A stretch of 64,000 nt of DNA from Megalobrama amblycephala. Taxonomy: Eukaryota; Chordata; Actinopteri; Cypriniformes; Xenocyprididae. The stretch covers positions 21,096,914 to 21,160,913 of the forward strand of contig NC_063052.1 of NCBI RefSeq assembly GCF_018812025.1, in the 5' to 3' direction. The translations under genes and the position numbers were made by a program. Of the stretch, positions 1 through 10,565 are shown one piece after another. Under the pieces are notes generated by a model. It made no database searches. It was given only the letters and a program-made list of their open reading frames with translations, and was not told the origin of the DNA. Each line of letters begins with the position of its first letter. Positions within the stretch are counted from its first letter, which is position 1.

Positions 1-780
1 AAACCCTGTTTCTGAGCTCAAAATAAAGCACTTTCCCACATGACTGTGGGGACGAGCACTTCTGTGCTGTTTGGAATTTTTATAATTAAAAAACAAATAC
101 TGCCACATTGATGCACAAGAAGGTTTAATTGTTCAAATATTGTTTCATATTAAAATATATTAAAAAAAAATGTTTTCAATATAAAAAAAGTGTTTTCAAG
201 TGTAATATTTCTGTAAAGGGACAGAAAAGTTGACTTTTCTGTAGAATTACCCATTCATTGTAAAATGAAGTAAATATTAAAAATGAACAACTTTCATGTT
301 AGCCTATGGGAAAAAAATAATGGAGTAACTTCAACCTACTAACTAATTAAAGATGTCATCAGATCATGTGTGCTTTCAGCAGTTATCATTTTAAACATCA
401 AAATCATGATGCCCCCCAATAGTAGGCTACTGAATATAAGATGTGGGATAATATAAGAATGGGACATTTTATCCAAGTCATCTCAATGGTAAAAAGTGTC
501 CCAATCACCCTGAACTGGAGCTCTAAAATAATGTTATTGACTTCAACTGATGAATGCAGCCAAAGAAAAGATGAAGAATGGAAAAGCACTTTGCTGGCAA
601 AGAAATTGGAAAATAACACAGGTAAGACAATTCCTATACCCATAAATACCTGTCAAACATGGTTTTATTAAAGAAAAGTTATTTAAAAAAAATTACTTTA
701 ATTTTTACACATAAGAAAGGTATAGCATGTGGCAAAAAGTGTAATATAGCCACACTGTGAGATACAAGCAAGTGACGATC
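1..780. other. AT-rich stretch, no recognised gene
   Basis: This stretch is AT-rich with only short open frames. One frame of about 75 codons on the + strand (from 441) runs into a good splice-donor match (CAG followed by GTAAGA, near 620), so a small unrecognised exon is possible. The peptide resembles no family I know, and I do not call a gene. Confidence 0.4.
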
Positions 781-920
781 GAGTGACGTCATTATTTAGG
801 TTACGCGCATGTATCCATGGCAACGCTCGGCTGCTTCGACAGTTAACGGTCCTGCCGGTGATTTTCTCAGATGAGGCCTTGAGTTTTCTCTTTCGTCGGT
901 CAAAAAGGTATTTTAAATTT
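781..920 (+). promoter_or_regulatory. CRE-containing promoter-like segment with a possible splice donor
   Basis: A perfect 8-bp cAMP-response element TGACGTCA lies at 784-791. It is followed by GC-richer sequence than its surroundings and then a possible donor (AAAAAGGTATTTT, near 905). It sits upstream of the CGT-rich array at 1418-1596, so it is more likely the internal promoter of a transposable element than of a host gene. This is inference from arrangement only. Confidence 0.3.
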
Positions 921-1230
921 TAGTTTAGCAGACATTAGCTACCATAACCACTGTTTATCTTGTAAAGTTTAAATTATATGACAAGATTACATTTACAAAC
1001 GTTTGCTGAAGTTGTTGTCCGTCGCGGCTGACCGTTACGGCCTATCTTCAAATGTACGCTAATCTTGGTCTCACGAATCCAAATTGTCAGTAACAAATGT
1101 TTCTTAATAGACAAACGATACCTGAAACATTATTGAATGTGTTCATTTTGTCGTTTTAGGTTAGAAGCCATCGAAAAAACTGCCATCGGACTACCACAGC
1201 TGACAACGAGAGACGCGCGTGCACAACTGC

Positions 1231-1233
<3 letters not shown>

Positions 1234-1285
<52 letters not shown>
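1234..1285. repeat. (CA)n microsatellite
   Basis: About 26 uninterrupted CA units. Confidence 0.95.
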
Positions 1286-1289
<4 letters not shown>

Positions 1290-1417
1290 AGAGCACAACA
1301 ATTATGAAACTGGTCATTTATTATAAATAAATAAATGTATTTTTCTCCTTACAACGTGTTTGTGTTCTTTTGTTAACCTAGAAGTAAAATAAAAAACAAT
1401 AAGAGGACTTAATCGAA

Positions 1418-1596
1418 AGTCCCCTAAACGTCCCGAATGGCCGCTGAACGTCCTGTGAACGTCCCCGTGAACGTCCGGAGGACGTCTTTGCGGACGTCCC
1501 CGGGACAGCCAGGGGACCCTACACATGGACGTTCGGGGGACCATCGCAGAGGCCATTCAGGGGACGTTCTGGGGACCTTTTTTTGTTAGCTGGGTA
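1418..1596. repeat. Subterminal array of ACGTCC/GGACGT motifs, probable DNA-transposon end
   Basis: At least seven copies of ACGTCC or its complement are packed into about 160 bp, in both orientations and mixed with GGGGACC motifs. The tract ends near GTTAGCTGGGTAG, which looks like a transposon terminus. The arrangement parallels the GGGCC-rich ends of the element at 15727-18092. The opposite end is not visible and may lie before the window. Confidence 0.45.
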
Positions 1597-1994
1597 GGCA
1601 CTGCAATAAGTAGTACATTATGCTTTGAATGAGAGGTTTTTTTTAATGCACGTAAATGTTGGAAACATGCGTTTATTTCACTAATATATATAAACAGCTT
1701 CTGCAATAAAGACAGCAAAGTTTGCACGTTAGTACGGGCAGCAGAAAGTGTATGAATAGCTTCAGTACGTATTCAACTCCTCCGACTTCAAGCAGCAAAT
1801 CGCGCCGATCAGTAAGTTTGTTTGAGATTTGCGGCTGCCAAATACCTCACCTTGAATTTACATGAAATTAGGCGACTACAGTCATCCTTTAACCACATTT
1901 GTGGCATATGTACAACTATTGAGTGCACTTCATTCGAGTCGCGCTAGTATTATGCTGACGGAAGTGAGAATACGCTGAATCGAGTCCTAACGGA
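1597..1994. other. Unassigned sequence
   Basis: I see no gene, terminal repeats or recognisable element here. Confidence 0.4.
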
Positions 1995-2698
1995 AGCTGT
2001 GTGACGTCATGTGAAAAGGGTCTGTGGGTACCAGTGCCCAAGGAAGTCGACCGGAAGTTGAAGTCGGCCGCGTGCTGCCATCTTGTAGCAGAACTTCACT
2101 TGCGTTAGCATCCCCATTGACTCCCATTCATTTTGGCGTCACTTTGACAGTGAATAACTTTACATCTGAGGCGTTTAAAGAATCCATTTGTCCATTATTT
2201 ATTTCCAAAGATACACGACAATGTATAAAGGGCTCCATTACCTTCTATGTTACATTATGGCCCCGCAGAAACAGTTTTTGTAAAAATAGGCTAACGATTG
2301 CGTCATAACCACTCGACTCTCTGTCGCACAGTACAGAAATTACCGTATAGACATGAGGAGAAGCTCGCAGACAGTCGGGGAGATTATCTTAATATGGCGT
2401 ACTGGCGTTACATTTTAAAATACTATACAAACTAATTAATCAGAATACTTACTCCTGCTCACTCACGCCAAAGAACTCCCCGCTCAAGCTCGCCGTCTCT
2501 GCAAGATTAACGATGGCAGTTTGCACGCACAGCTACTAGAAGATTTACATCTGTCAGACAGGTTGCTGACGTCATCAAGCCTAGTGTGAGTCTGCGCGTC
2601 AGAAACGGAAGTGCTAAAAAGCGCTAAAAATGGGCTTCACTTGACTCAATTGAGTTCCAATGGGGTCGCTGTGTCCATTTCTTTTACTGTCTATGGTG
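1995..2698. repeat. Interspersed repeat of fish type
   Basis: It begins around a TGACGTCA motif (2003) and ends at a TTTTACTGTCTATGG motif. That motif recurs just inside the next element and, as CAGTCTATGG, at the end of the 5021-7238 insert. Text of this kind is widely repeated in cyprinid genomes. I cannot name its superfamily, and the short open frame at 2024-2308 has no recognisable domain. Confidence 0.45.
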
Positions 2699-2835
2699 GG
2701 TACACGATCCGTTCCACCCTCTTTTACTGTCTATGGTTCCACCTGCACGATCCGTTCTACGCATGCGTAGTAGACTCTTTAGAAAACGCACATGCGCAAA
2801 TGATAATTCTGTTTTGCGACGACCTGCACGATCCG

Positions 2836-2882
<47 letters not shown>

Positions 2883-2893
2883 AGGGAGAGAGA

Positions 2894-2969
<76 letters not shown>

Positions 2970-3623
2970 ATTTTTACTCTTAAATAAAACTTGTGTGAAT
3001 AAAACTCTTAAGTAAAATGTGTGCACACATGCTTCTTTCAAGTCATTCCCATTGTCAGTTTGAAATACTCTATAACGTTTCCCCACACTTGTTTGTAGTT
3101 CTTAGTTCTTTCTTCATGTAAGTGCAGATAGTCTTGGCAGAATTGCATATTATGTTCCTTATTGTCTTCTGTAAACAACATTGAAGGGGTTATTTTCCTC
3201 ATTTAGATTATATATATTAGCCTATATAGACCCATACTAATACAAAAGTACTCAACTTAAAAGTTAACTATTAGCAGCTTTTAATTAAAAAAACGACACA
3301 AACCGTCTTTGACAATACTGACCTCAGACCAAAACACGGCAAGTTAAGTAAGTTAAGCCTTATACCAACAATGAGGAAACTGATCATGTATGTTCATGTA
3401 ACGACTCACAACTCCTTTATTATTTTGGATTGGTAACCACGTAATGCATAGCCTAAGCTACATTTAAAAGCATCAAAATAGACCCGCTGTTAAATGTTAA
3501 ACACAATACAACTAACGTTACACAAATGTGCCGCCTTGCCTTCAAGTGTTTCATTAGTAGGTTTCTGTACGTAATTACGCGCATGCGTGAAACGGATCGT
3601 GCAGGTGGAACGGATCGTGTACC
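2699..3623. mobile_element. Non-autonomous DNA transposon with long terminal inverted repeats
   Basis: The left end (from 2699, GGTACACGATCCGTTCCACC) is the exact reverse complement of the right end (3604-3623). The inverted match continues inward through TGCACGATCCGTT and a GCATGCG motif. The left arm carries an extra 25 bp, a local duplication of the TTTTACTGTCTATGG flank, and a third TGCACGATCCGTTCT copy next to the TG microsatellite. No transposase reading frame is present. Target duplication is unclear, so the superfamily is unassigned. Confidence 0.7.
2839..2956. repeat. Compound (TG)n microsatellite
   Basis: Two TG runs, about 2839-2880 and 2898-2956, are separated by a short GA-rich interruption. 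Both lie inside the transposon at 2699-3623. The open frames across it encode only Cys-Val or Thr-His repeats and are not genes. Confidence 0.95.
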
Positions 3624-3639
3624 GACAGGGTCTATTATC

Positions 3640-4577
3640 ACCAGAAACGTAATCAGCTACGTCATCAAAAAGCGCTTGGGGAGTTTGATTGACAAGCGAT
3701 CTAACCAATCAGAACGCCGCATCCGCCATTTTGTCCGACAAAGCAGTCAGGAGTTAGAAGATTAACCTCGGTGGAGTTAAACTTGAAAAATTGTGCATAT
3801 TGACGTCTTTCCGCGTTTGAAACAACATTCATTCTCATGTTCATTCATGTTTATTTGATGCTATAAATGGACTAGTAGGAAGAGATGATCGGTTCACGAG
3901 CCTCTTGAGCTGAGGCGCTACAGCAATCTGTCACGGTCATGGTCACAACCCATTAAAGAGCCACAAAACGGTTTTTATTGTTTGAATTTTTGTAATAACA
4001 CAGTTTGAAAGCTGGGACTTTGTTTAATATCATAAGTAACCTGCTCTGTCTCGTCTGTCGATGTGTTGTCAGTTTCCTCTTTGCTCCGCGATGTATTTTC
4101 CACTCTGTGTGGCGTGACAGCGCCACGGCTTGTCGGACAAAGCAACAGTAACTAAGGGGGGCGGGTCTTTGCGAAAGGTCTATTAGTTTACAATAATGAT
4201 GGCTGTTGAAGAACTGAGATGTGTAGATTCCGCCATCGCGTCCGTTATAGAAGATATCGACAGCGCATTAATTTTAAAAAAGGAACAGAGGACCGCGATC
4301 AAGGCATTTGTCGATGGGAAAGATGTCTTTGCCGTCCTTCCTACAGGATTCGGCAAAAGTTTGATTTATCAGCTGGCCCCGATGGTCGCTAAGAAGAGTT
4401 CTGTTGACAACTATGCGTCGCTCAACATACGTCACTTACTCTGTAACTCTGATTGGTTGTAGGTCTATCCAATTGAGGTCTTTCCTGGATCGGTTGAAAT
4501 ACGCCCCCATAATCAAAGCCCAATGGAGCAGTATCAGACTCATATTCGAACTAGAATTGAGAATGACCACGTCAGGC
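3640..4577 (+). mobile_element. Element carrying a RecQ-like helicase gene start
   Basis: A promoter-like, largely non-coding leader (about 3640-4195) runs into an ATG and a helicase reading frame at 4196. An inverted copy of the leader alone lies at 23966-24421, which shows it is interspersed. The right part is cut by the Harbinger insertion at the TAA at 4578. The mobile nature is inferred from the second copy; the superfamily is not identified. Confidence 0.5.
4196..4462 (+). pseudogene. Truncated RecQ-like DEAD/DEAH helicase fragment
   Basis: The 88-codon frame has a Q-motif-like segment (LKKEQRTAIKAF, about residues 28-39). A Walker A follows (VLPTGFGKSLIYQL, about 48-61) with the GFGKS phosphate-binding loop. 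After about residue 67 the frame loses similarity and stops, with no motif Ia-VI, so no active helicase can be made. It most likely belongs to a mobile element that carries a RecQ-type helicase, because its leader is repeated elsewhere in the window. A relic of a host RecQ gene is possible but less likely. Confidence 0.6.
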
Positions 4578-4670
4578 TAAGGGCCGTTACATAGTCAACG
4601 CGAGAAACGCGAGCAAGCAACGCGAGCGATGCGAGCGACGCACTCCCTTTCATAGTCTAAACAGTGGACG

Positions 4671-4860
4671 TGTAACCCCTCTAGTCCAGGTCCTTCCCAC
4701 CCCGCTCTGCGCGGGTCTCGAACCTGGGTCTCCGGCGTGGGAGTCGGACGCTCTAACAAGGAGGCTAAAGGCTGCAACCCCTAGCGTTAGTCGCTAGAGC
4801 ATCTCTTGAGATCAGAGGAGGTTTACTCGCACAGCAACTACTAGCTGGTCTCCGTTACAG
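4671..4860 (-). mobile_element. tRNA-derived short element with inverted TGTAAC ends
   Basis: Read on the - strand, the element contains a tRNA-like A box (TAGCCTCCTTGTTAGAGCG, about 4751-4769) and a B box (GGTTCGAGACC, 4714-4724) at tRNA-like spacing, so a Pol III promoter is plausible. Comparison with the intact sibling at 7848-7990 gives precise ends: the host reads GTGGACGCAAGCG, and the insert splits it with only a 3-bp ACG duplication. The insert begins TGTAAC and ends GTTACA. There is no A-tail. A tRNA-SINE is the nearest class, but these ends suggest DNA-type insertion. Confidence 0.65.
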
Positions 4861-6209
4861 ACGCAAGCGTCACGGGCGATGCGTGTATGCAATACACCGC
4901 TCACGCAACAGGGGGTAGTAGAGTCGGGTGGTATTAGTAGAGTCGGGTCACGTGATATTCAGATCAAAATGGCAACTGAAGAGGAGTGTATTCTGTTGCT
5001 GATTTTACATCGGCGGCAACCAAGCGGCAACCTCCCCCTTTCTCTCGTGAAGCCAATACGGAAGTAACTTAAACTGCGATTCATCGACTGGCTGCTAGGG
5101 ACAGGCTCCAAAAGAGAGCAGAATCTCATAGAGTCCCATGTTAAATTGGCCAAGTTTATAGCAGAAAAAAACATGTTTACAAGTTGGTTCAAATTGTGGT
5201 TTTGGTCTATACTGCTATTTTTGCCCTTCATGACAACTCTGAGGGGGGTGAATTTTTTTATAACTTATCCATTTAAATTATATTAAGCCTTAAAGTTCTG
5301 CATAATTAAGGGCGTGGTCACTTGAGTGACAGGTAGATTGCGCTGCTGTCTGTGAGCCGTCATGTTACCTCAGCTGCCGCTGAATTTGGCATCTCAGCCG
5401 TATTTGTGCTCGATTATTTTATACAATTATAAAATATGGCTTGCTGCATAATATTCGAGACTGATGTGTGTCTGTGTAGATGTGCATGCATGGAGAAGAG
5501 ACACAGAACACACGTTGTTGGATCGTGGCATTGGCTCAGGCTGAAAGTTTTGGTTGTGAGATTTACTGCAATGACAATGGCGGGAGGATATCAAAATCCG
5601 ACAGCACTGCTTGGATATTATAACAAAAACTGCTGCACTATTTTGAAAAAAATATACTTTGGACACAGGCTCATTTGTTTGTTAGATACGATCGCTGCTC
5701 AGATTGCATCCTTTCTTGAAGAACGATGACAGAGAGCAGATCATTCAGAAGAAATGTGACATGTTTTTTTGTTTTGCAATGGACATTCATATTTTACCCA
5801 AGTGCCACGGATTGGATTCATCTCGCGATCTCTATTTCATTATAAAGGTATGAAGTCCCATTTGATTTTCCATGTTGTTATTTGCACAACCAACACTACT
5901 GGTGTTGGAGCATCTATATCTTAAAAAACACCGTAGATTGACAGTAAACCTTTAGAACGTTCTGATGATAAAACTTATCTTCATTAATATTTTAGATCGT
6001 ATCTTAGATAGATATATAGCTCCTTTGCTGCTAACATGGTCACGTCGAGCTAGGCAGGCGTGGTTTCAGCAACCAGTCATATCAGCTCAAACCACCTCCC
6101 CGCCTCTTTGCCCATTTTCAGTTATCCGGGAGTGACGTGCTGTGACGCGCAGCTAAGATGGCCGCGGCCTCATTTAGGCGTCAAAACTGCTGTTCAGAAC
6201 TCTATGGGT

Positions 6210-7156
6210 TAGTCAAATTTTTATGAAATTAGGAGGAATCAGTTTTCTCCTTAGATGCGATTATGACCTTAAAAGACTCCCTGTTAAATTGTCATTGTTT
6301 CATCAACAGGTTTTACTTTATTGGAAATTGATCTACAAGCATAACTTTAGTCCCCATAATATCCCTTTGTGGAATTGTAGATATGTGATTTTTAGAAATA
6401 AGTCTTTATTTTACAAAAATTGGTGGGAGAAAGGAATATGGTCTGTGATACATATTTTAGATAAAACTGGAATTATTTCTTTTGATATATTTTGTTCAAG
6501 ATTTAATTTAACTGACAGGAAACAATATGATACTATTATCAAAGCAATTCCACAATCCATAATTCAGTTGTCTCTCAATTTTTCTCAAAGTAATGTAACC
6601 CCTTCTCTTCCTAAGCTTTTGGTGAATGGAGTTTCTCTCACTAATATAAATTTACCTAATACCACAATTAGAAAAGCATTCGTTAAGGAATTATATCCCT
6701 TTTCTTCAAATAAACTTTCAATTTCTCAAAACTTTTCTAAAGCTGAAGTTAAGGTCTTAAGAATAAAATACCTTAAATACCCAGTTACATCAAAAGCAAA
6801 GGAAGTCCACTTTAAAATTATTAATGGTATATATCCTTCCAGAGAGTTGTTAAGATGTCGATTTGGTCTTGATGTTAACAACTGCTCTTTTTGTGATGAT
6901 CAGATCGAAACAACAGAACATCTTTTCTATGACTGTAACTATGCCTGTGCCTTTTGGGAGGATATGCATTACTGGTTATATCCAAAGATTGAAAATTTAC
7001 CTGTATTAACAAAAGAAAATGTTATATTTGGTATGTTTTTTTGTTTTTTTTTAATAATCATTTGTTCTTTGTCGGATGCTTGTCTGTTGTCTAAGAAATG
7101 TTCTACTTTGTACCAGGCCATTTGTGGTTGTTAAATTCTCTGTTCAATAAAGTTCT

Positions 7157-7188
<32 letters not shown>
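6210..7188 (+). mobile_element. 5'-truncated L1-type LINE
   Basis: A 10-bp target duplication CTCTATGGGT (6200-6209 and 7189-7198) brackets an insert that ends with AATAAA (7146-7151) and a 29-bp A tail. It starts inside a reverse-transcriptase ORF. Loss of the 5' end, the A tail and a staggered duplication are the signature of target-primed reverse transcription by an L1-clade element. Confidence 0.85.
6223..7134 (+). pseudogene. C-terminal fragment of L1 ORF2 (post-RT region, zinc-knuckle end)
   Basis: About 300 residues are open without a stop. They match the C-terminal third of fish L1 ORF2 proteins, downstream of the polymerase motifs. Near residues 222-247 there is a Cys/His cluster (CSFCDDQIETTEHLFYDC), the zf-RVT-type motif that ends such proteins, followed by a WEDMHYW segment. 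The endonuclease and reverse-transcriptase catalytic motifs are missing because of 5' truncation, so the copy is dead. The intact frame and long A tail suggest a young insertion. Confidence 0.8.
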
Positions 7189-7190
<2 letters not shown>

Positions 7191-7238
7191 CTATGGGTGA
7201 CGTCACGGACGCTACGTCCATATTTTTTTACAGTCTAT

Positions 7239-7847
7239 GGCGGCAACAAAGGCAACGCAGAGATAGACGGTGGTATGTTCGCCCTTTAAATCAAAAAAGA
7301 GATCAGGATGAATACGTATAAGTTCGCATAATTTTTCCTCTTCGCCCGCCATTGTATTCAAACCTTCTTCTTCTGTAAACACAATATACTTGAATTAATG
7401 TACAATACTTGCAATGTCGCCCCCACCGACAACGCATAGTATTGCGTGCATCGGCGCGTCGCGTATCAAAAACTAGGACGACACATTTGGCTACGCACCG
7501 ACGCATAAGGGCGCATCTGTACGCATCTGTACGCATACGCGTCCCCGAGGCTACGCATCGTTACGCTTCAGCCGCCATTATGCGTCGGTGCGTAGCCAAA
7601 TGTGTCGTCCTAGTTTTTGATACGCGACGCGCCGATGCACGCAATACTATGCGTTGTCGGTGGGGGCGACATTGCAAGTATTGTACATTAATTCAAGTAT
7701 ATTGTGTTTACAGAAGAAGAAGGTTTGAATACAATGGCGGGCGAAGAGGAAAAATTATGCGAACTTATACGTATTCATCCTGATCTCTTTTTTGATTTAA
7801 AGGGCGAACATACCACCGTCTATCTCTGCGTTGCCTTTGTTGCCGCC
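7239..7847. repeat. Large palindrome: two 270-bp arms with a 69-bp spacer
   Basis: Sequence 7239-7508 is the reverse complement of 7578-7847 over its length as far as I can read it. The spacer is 7509-7577. It arises where the inner Harbinger copy meets the body of the inverted outer copy. Both arms encode the same peptide start (MRRCVAKCVVLVFDTRR) in opposite directions, which confirms the inversion. Confidence 0.9.
7733..7800 (+). pseudogene. MADF/Myb-like Harbinger accessory protein, N-terminal stub
   Basis: The frame starts MAGEEEKLCELIRIHPDLF, the beginning of the MADF/Myb-SANT-like DNA-binding domain carried by PIF/Harbinger transposons as their second gene. Only about 20 residues remain before similarity ends in the junction with the opposing transposase stub. 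The mirrored copy is in the palindrome's other arm (about 7280-7353). It cannot make a functional protein. Confidence 0.6.
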
Positions 7848-7895
7848 GATGTAAAATCAGCAACAGAATACACTCCTCTTCAGTTGCCATTTTGA
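7785..7895 (-). pseudogene. Harbinger transposase N-terminal stub
   Basis: On the - strand the frame reads MATEEECILLLILHRRQQR and continues to a RRWYVRPLNQKRDQDEY segment. That is the conserved start of HARBI1-type transposases (RRWxVRPxN). It stops at the deletion junction with the MADF stub, so the DDE catalytic domain is absent. A second copy of its first residues is visible on the + strand at 4970-5020, in the outer element. Confidence 0.65.
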
Positions 7896-7991
7896 TCTGA
7901 ATATCACCCGACTCTACTACCCCCTGTTGCGTGAGCGGTGTATTGCATACACGCATCGCCCGTGACGCTTGCGTCCACTGTTTAGACTATG

Positions 7992-8332
7992 ACGCTGCAT
8001 TCACACGGGGCGCCGGCGTTAACGCTTCTCATTTACTTTGAATGGGTGACGTCATGCGTTGCCGAACTGAATTGTGGGTTCCGTCGCGTCGCTTCACTCG
8101 CGTTGCAAGTGGCAGAAGTTGAAGATTTCTCAACTTTTCAAGCGCCAACGCAGGCGTCATCCAATCAGATCGCCCTATGCAAATACCCTAGAGCAGTTGC
8201 TAGCCAATTGCGTTTGTGCAACACCGGAATGTAATGTGATTGGCTGTTATCACTATAATGGTCGCGTCAACACAAGCTTCAGACACGCCCTCCGTCAAGC
8301 GTTGACGCTGACGCCCCGTGTGAATGCAGCGT
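7992..8332. mobile_element. 341-bp MITE with ACGCTGCATTCACACGGGGCG ends
   Basis: The left end ACGCTGCATTCACACGGGGC is the reverse complement of the right end. It interrupts a sequence that is continuous in the outer sibling (ACTATGAAAGGG). No clean target duplication is seen and there is no coding capacity. Confidence 0.75.
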
Positions 8333-8483
8333 AAAAGGGAGCGCGTCGCTCGCGTCGCTCGCGTTGCTTGCTCGCGTTTCTCGCGTTGACTATGTAACGG
8401 CCCTAATGGCGGCCGAAGCGTAACGATGCGTAGCCTCGGGGACGCGTATGCGTACAGATGCGTTGACTATGAAACGGCCCTAA

Positions 8484-9930
8484 GTGATAACAGGAAAATG
8501 ATGCATTTCAGCTGTTGTTCAGCTGAAGTCAGTGCTGATTCAGATACAAAATTAGTGGTGGTAAATCTTTAATTTTAAATCATAAGTGTGACATTTTTGT
8601 TCACAAATTTAAAAATTTCTCTAGGTTACATCATTTCACCATTATATGGTAAACAGTAAGTCTCTTTTTTTGTTCAGATTTGTTCACTGTCAAAATGCCA
8701 CTATTCAGAATGATGATATGGTTAAGGCCCTGATATATGAAATCGAAAAATAAATGGGTGTGAGATAATTTAGAACTAAACTGGCCAAAACAAAGTTCAT
8801 TTGGAGTTTGTTTCAGGGTTTCGAAACAGTTTTGCATTTTTCTCATCATTTTTGTTTTGTGTTACAGAAAATAGCGTGAGGTAGCGTACAACCTCATATT
8901 TACATATTCATCTCAACACTGCTCCAAGCAGCGTGGGCGCTGTCGGGATGTTTGCAAACAGTATACTATCAGGTATACTGGCCAAGTGTCCATTTGGACA
9001 GAGAGAACCCAGCCTTGGGTAAACTTGCAAAGCTGTCCTAAAATATCCCAAACTAAAATCAATAGAGCTCCAGCATTTGTATATTATTAGGGAAGCTCAG
9101 AACTTCACTTCACTGGAATTTTTGCAATAACGTTTAATCAACTGGTGTTTTGGTGGTTTTATTTTATTATTGTTTGTTTGTTTGTTTGTTGGTTGGTTGT
9201 TGTTGTTGATGATGATGTTGTTGATGATGATAAAGATACAGTCAGTTCTCCTCAGGTTTATACAAGTGCCCTGAAGCAAACACAGGTGTAGTTCATCACT
9301 TTATGTTCCACTAACGTTTGACAACCTCAGAGTGTCACAAATGTTTTTTCCCCCTTTACTTTCAGCACTAGATCTTAATTTCATTATTTTACACTTATTT
9401 TTTTTGTTTAATATTTTGCTTGAAATGCTGTGCATGTGCTGTTTTTCTTTAAATAATATAATAATAATTTATATTAAAAAATTAATTCATTTTAATTTTA
9501 ATTAATATTTTATCAAGTGTAGTATTTTTTAAACTGTACATTTCATATTTATTCTCTGATGGGTTGTATAATTCAGGACCAAACCATCTATTTCATCACA
9601 AAAGCATTTAAATAGTTTATTAAATAGTTAATTTAAATGAATAGTTCAAATGACATCAAACCAAAGATATAGCCTAATGAGTGAACAAAAGAAGGATAGT
9701 GTCATATTCTGTGTTTGTGTTCCTTGTTGGACTTTTAGTTTGTAGTCTAGTTCAGTTCCTGTTTACTGTGATTCCCTCATTGCTCCTTGATTGTTTCCAC
9801 CTGTGTCTTGTTAACCTTGTTAGTGTCTTTGTATTTATATGTCATGCAGGTTTTGTTTTTCTATGGTTTGTTGTGCCTTGGTTTTTGTGCTTTGTTTGTT
9901 TTTGGATCCTCTTGCTCTCGTTTCTACTCC
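8484..9930. other. AT-rich intergenic sequence
   Basis: No gene or element ends were recognised. Short TTTG, TTGG and GAT-type simple repeats occur around 9165-9235. The hydrophobic open frame at 9681-10016 is T-rich low-complexity sequence. Confidence 0.5.
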
Positions 9931-9990
9931 GACACGACACGACACGACACGACACGACACGACACGACACGACACGACACGACACGACAC
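9931..9990. repeat. (GACAC)12 pentanucleotide microsatellite
   Basis: Twelve perfect tandem GACAC units. Confidence 0.97.
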
Positions 9991-10136
9991 TGCTTCACCA
10001 AGTTAGTTTATCATAAACTTCTTTCCTCAAAACTTTTTCTCACCATCACAGTAACCACAATCTGTTTCACTTCTCTCAAAATTAATTGTTTTCATAATGT
10101 TGTCTTGAACATGTTTGTGGACTCTCTCACCACTAA

Positions 10137-10565
<429 letters not shown>

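Larger units (their letters stand above)
5021..7238. mobile_element. Unclassified 2.2-kb inserted repeat (carries an L1)
   Basis: The sequence GGCGGCAAC is present on both sides (5012-5020 and 7239-7247). The empty site is preserved in the sibling palindrome arm, which defines this insert and a 9-bp target duplication. The ends (CAAGCGGCAACC and TTTACAGTCTAT) are not inverted repeats of each other. Without the L1 the insert is about 1.2 kb. It contains sequence I associate with abundant fish repeats but no clear coding domain. Confidence 0.6.
7506..8406 (+). mobile_element. Inner Harbinger-type MITE inserted into its own sibling
   Basis: The inner element is 7509-8403, flanked by TAA at 7506-7508 and 8404-8406. 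The outer copy's empty site reads CCGACGCATAATGGCGGC across this junction. Its right end matches the outer element's terminal repeat. Its left end keeps GGG but lacks about 15 bp of the terminal repeat and has a short CGCATCTGTA duplication. It carries two gene starts and a younger MITE at 7992-8332. Confidence 0.8.
4578..8483 (-). mobile_element. Outer Harbinger-type MITE (inverted orientation), heavily interrupted
   Basis: The outer element occupies 4581-8480. It is flanked by the TAA target duplication at 4578-4580 and 8481-8483 and ends in GGGCCGTT(A/T)CATAGTCAACGC terminal inverted repeats. The 3-bp TWA target and the coding remnants inside its sibling are typical of PIF/Harbinger. Three later insertions interrupt it: a tRNA-like element (4671-4860), a 2.2-kb repeat containing an L1 (5021-7238), and a sibling Harbinger copy (7509-8403). 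Without these it would be about 0.6 kb, so it is non-autonomous. Confidence 0.8.

Noticed and set aside
2611..3086. Open frames rich in Cys-Val or Thr-His
   Set aside because: They are translations of the (TG)n microsatellite in several frames and on both strands.
7303..7783. A conserved gene suggested by identical peptides on both strands
   Set aside because: The identity is caused by the palindrome of two inverted Harbinger copies, not by selection on a protein.
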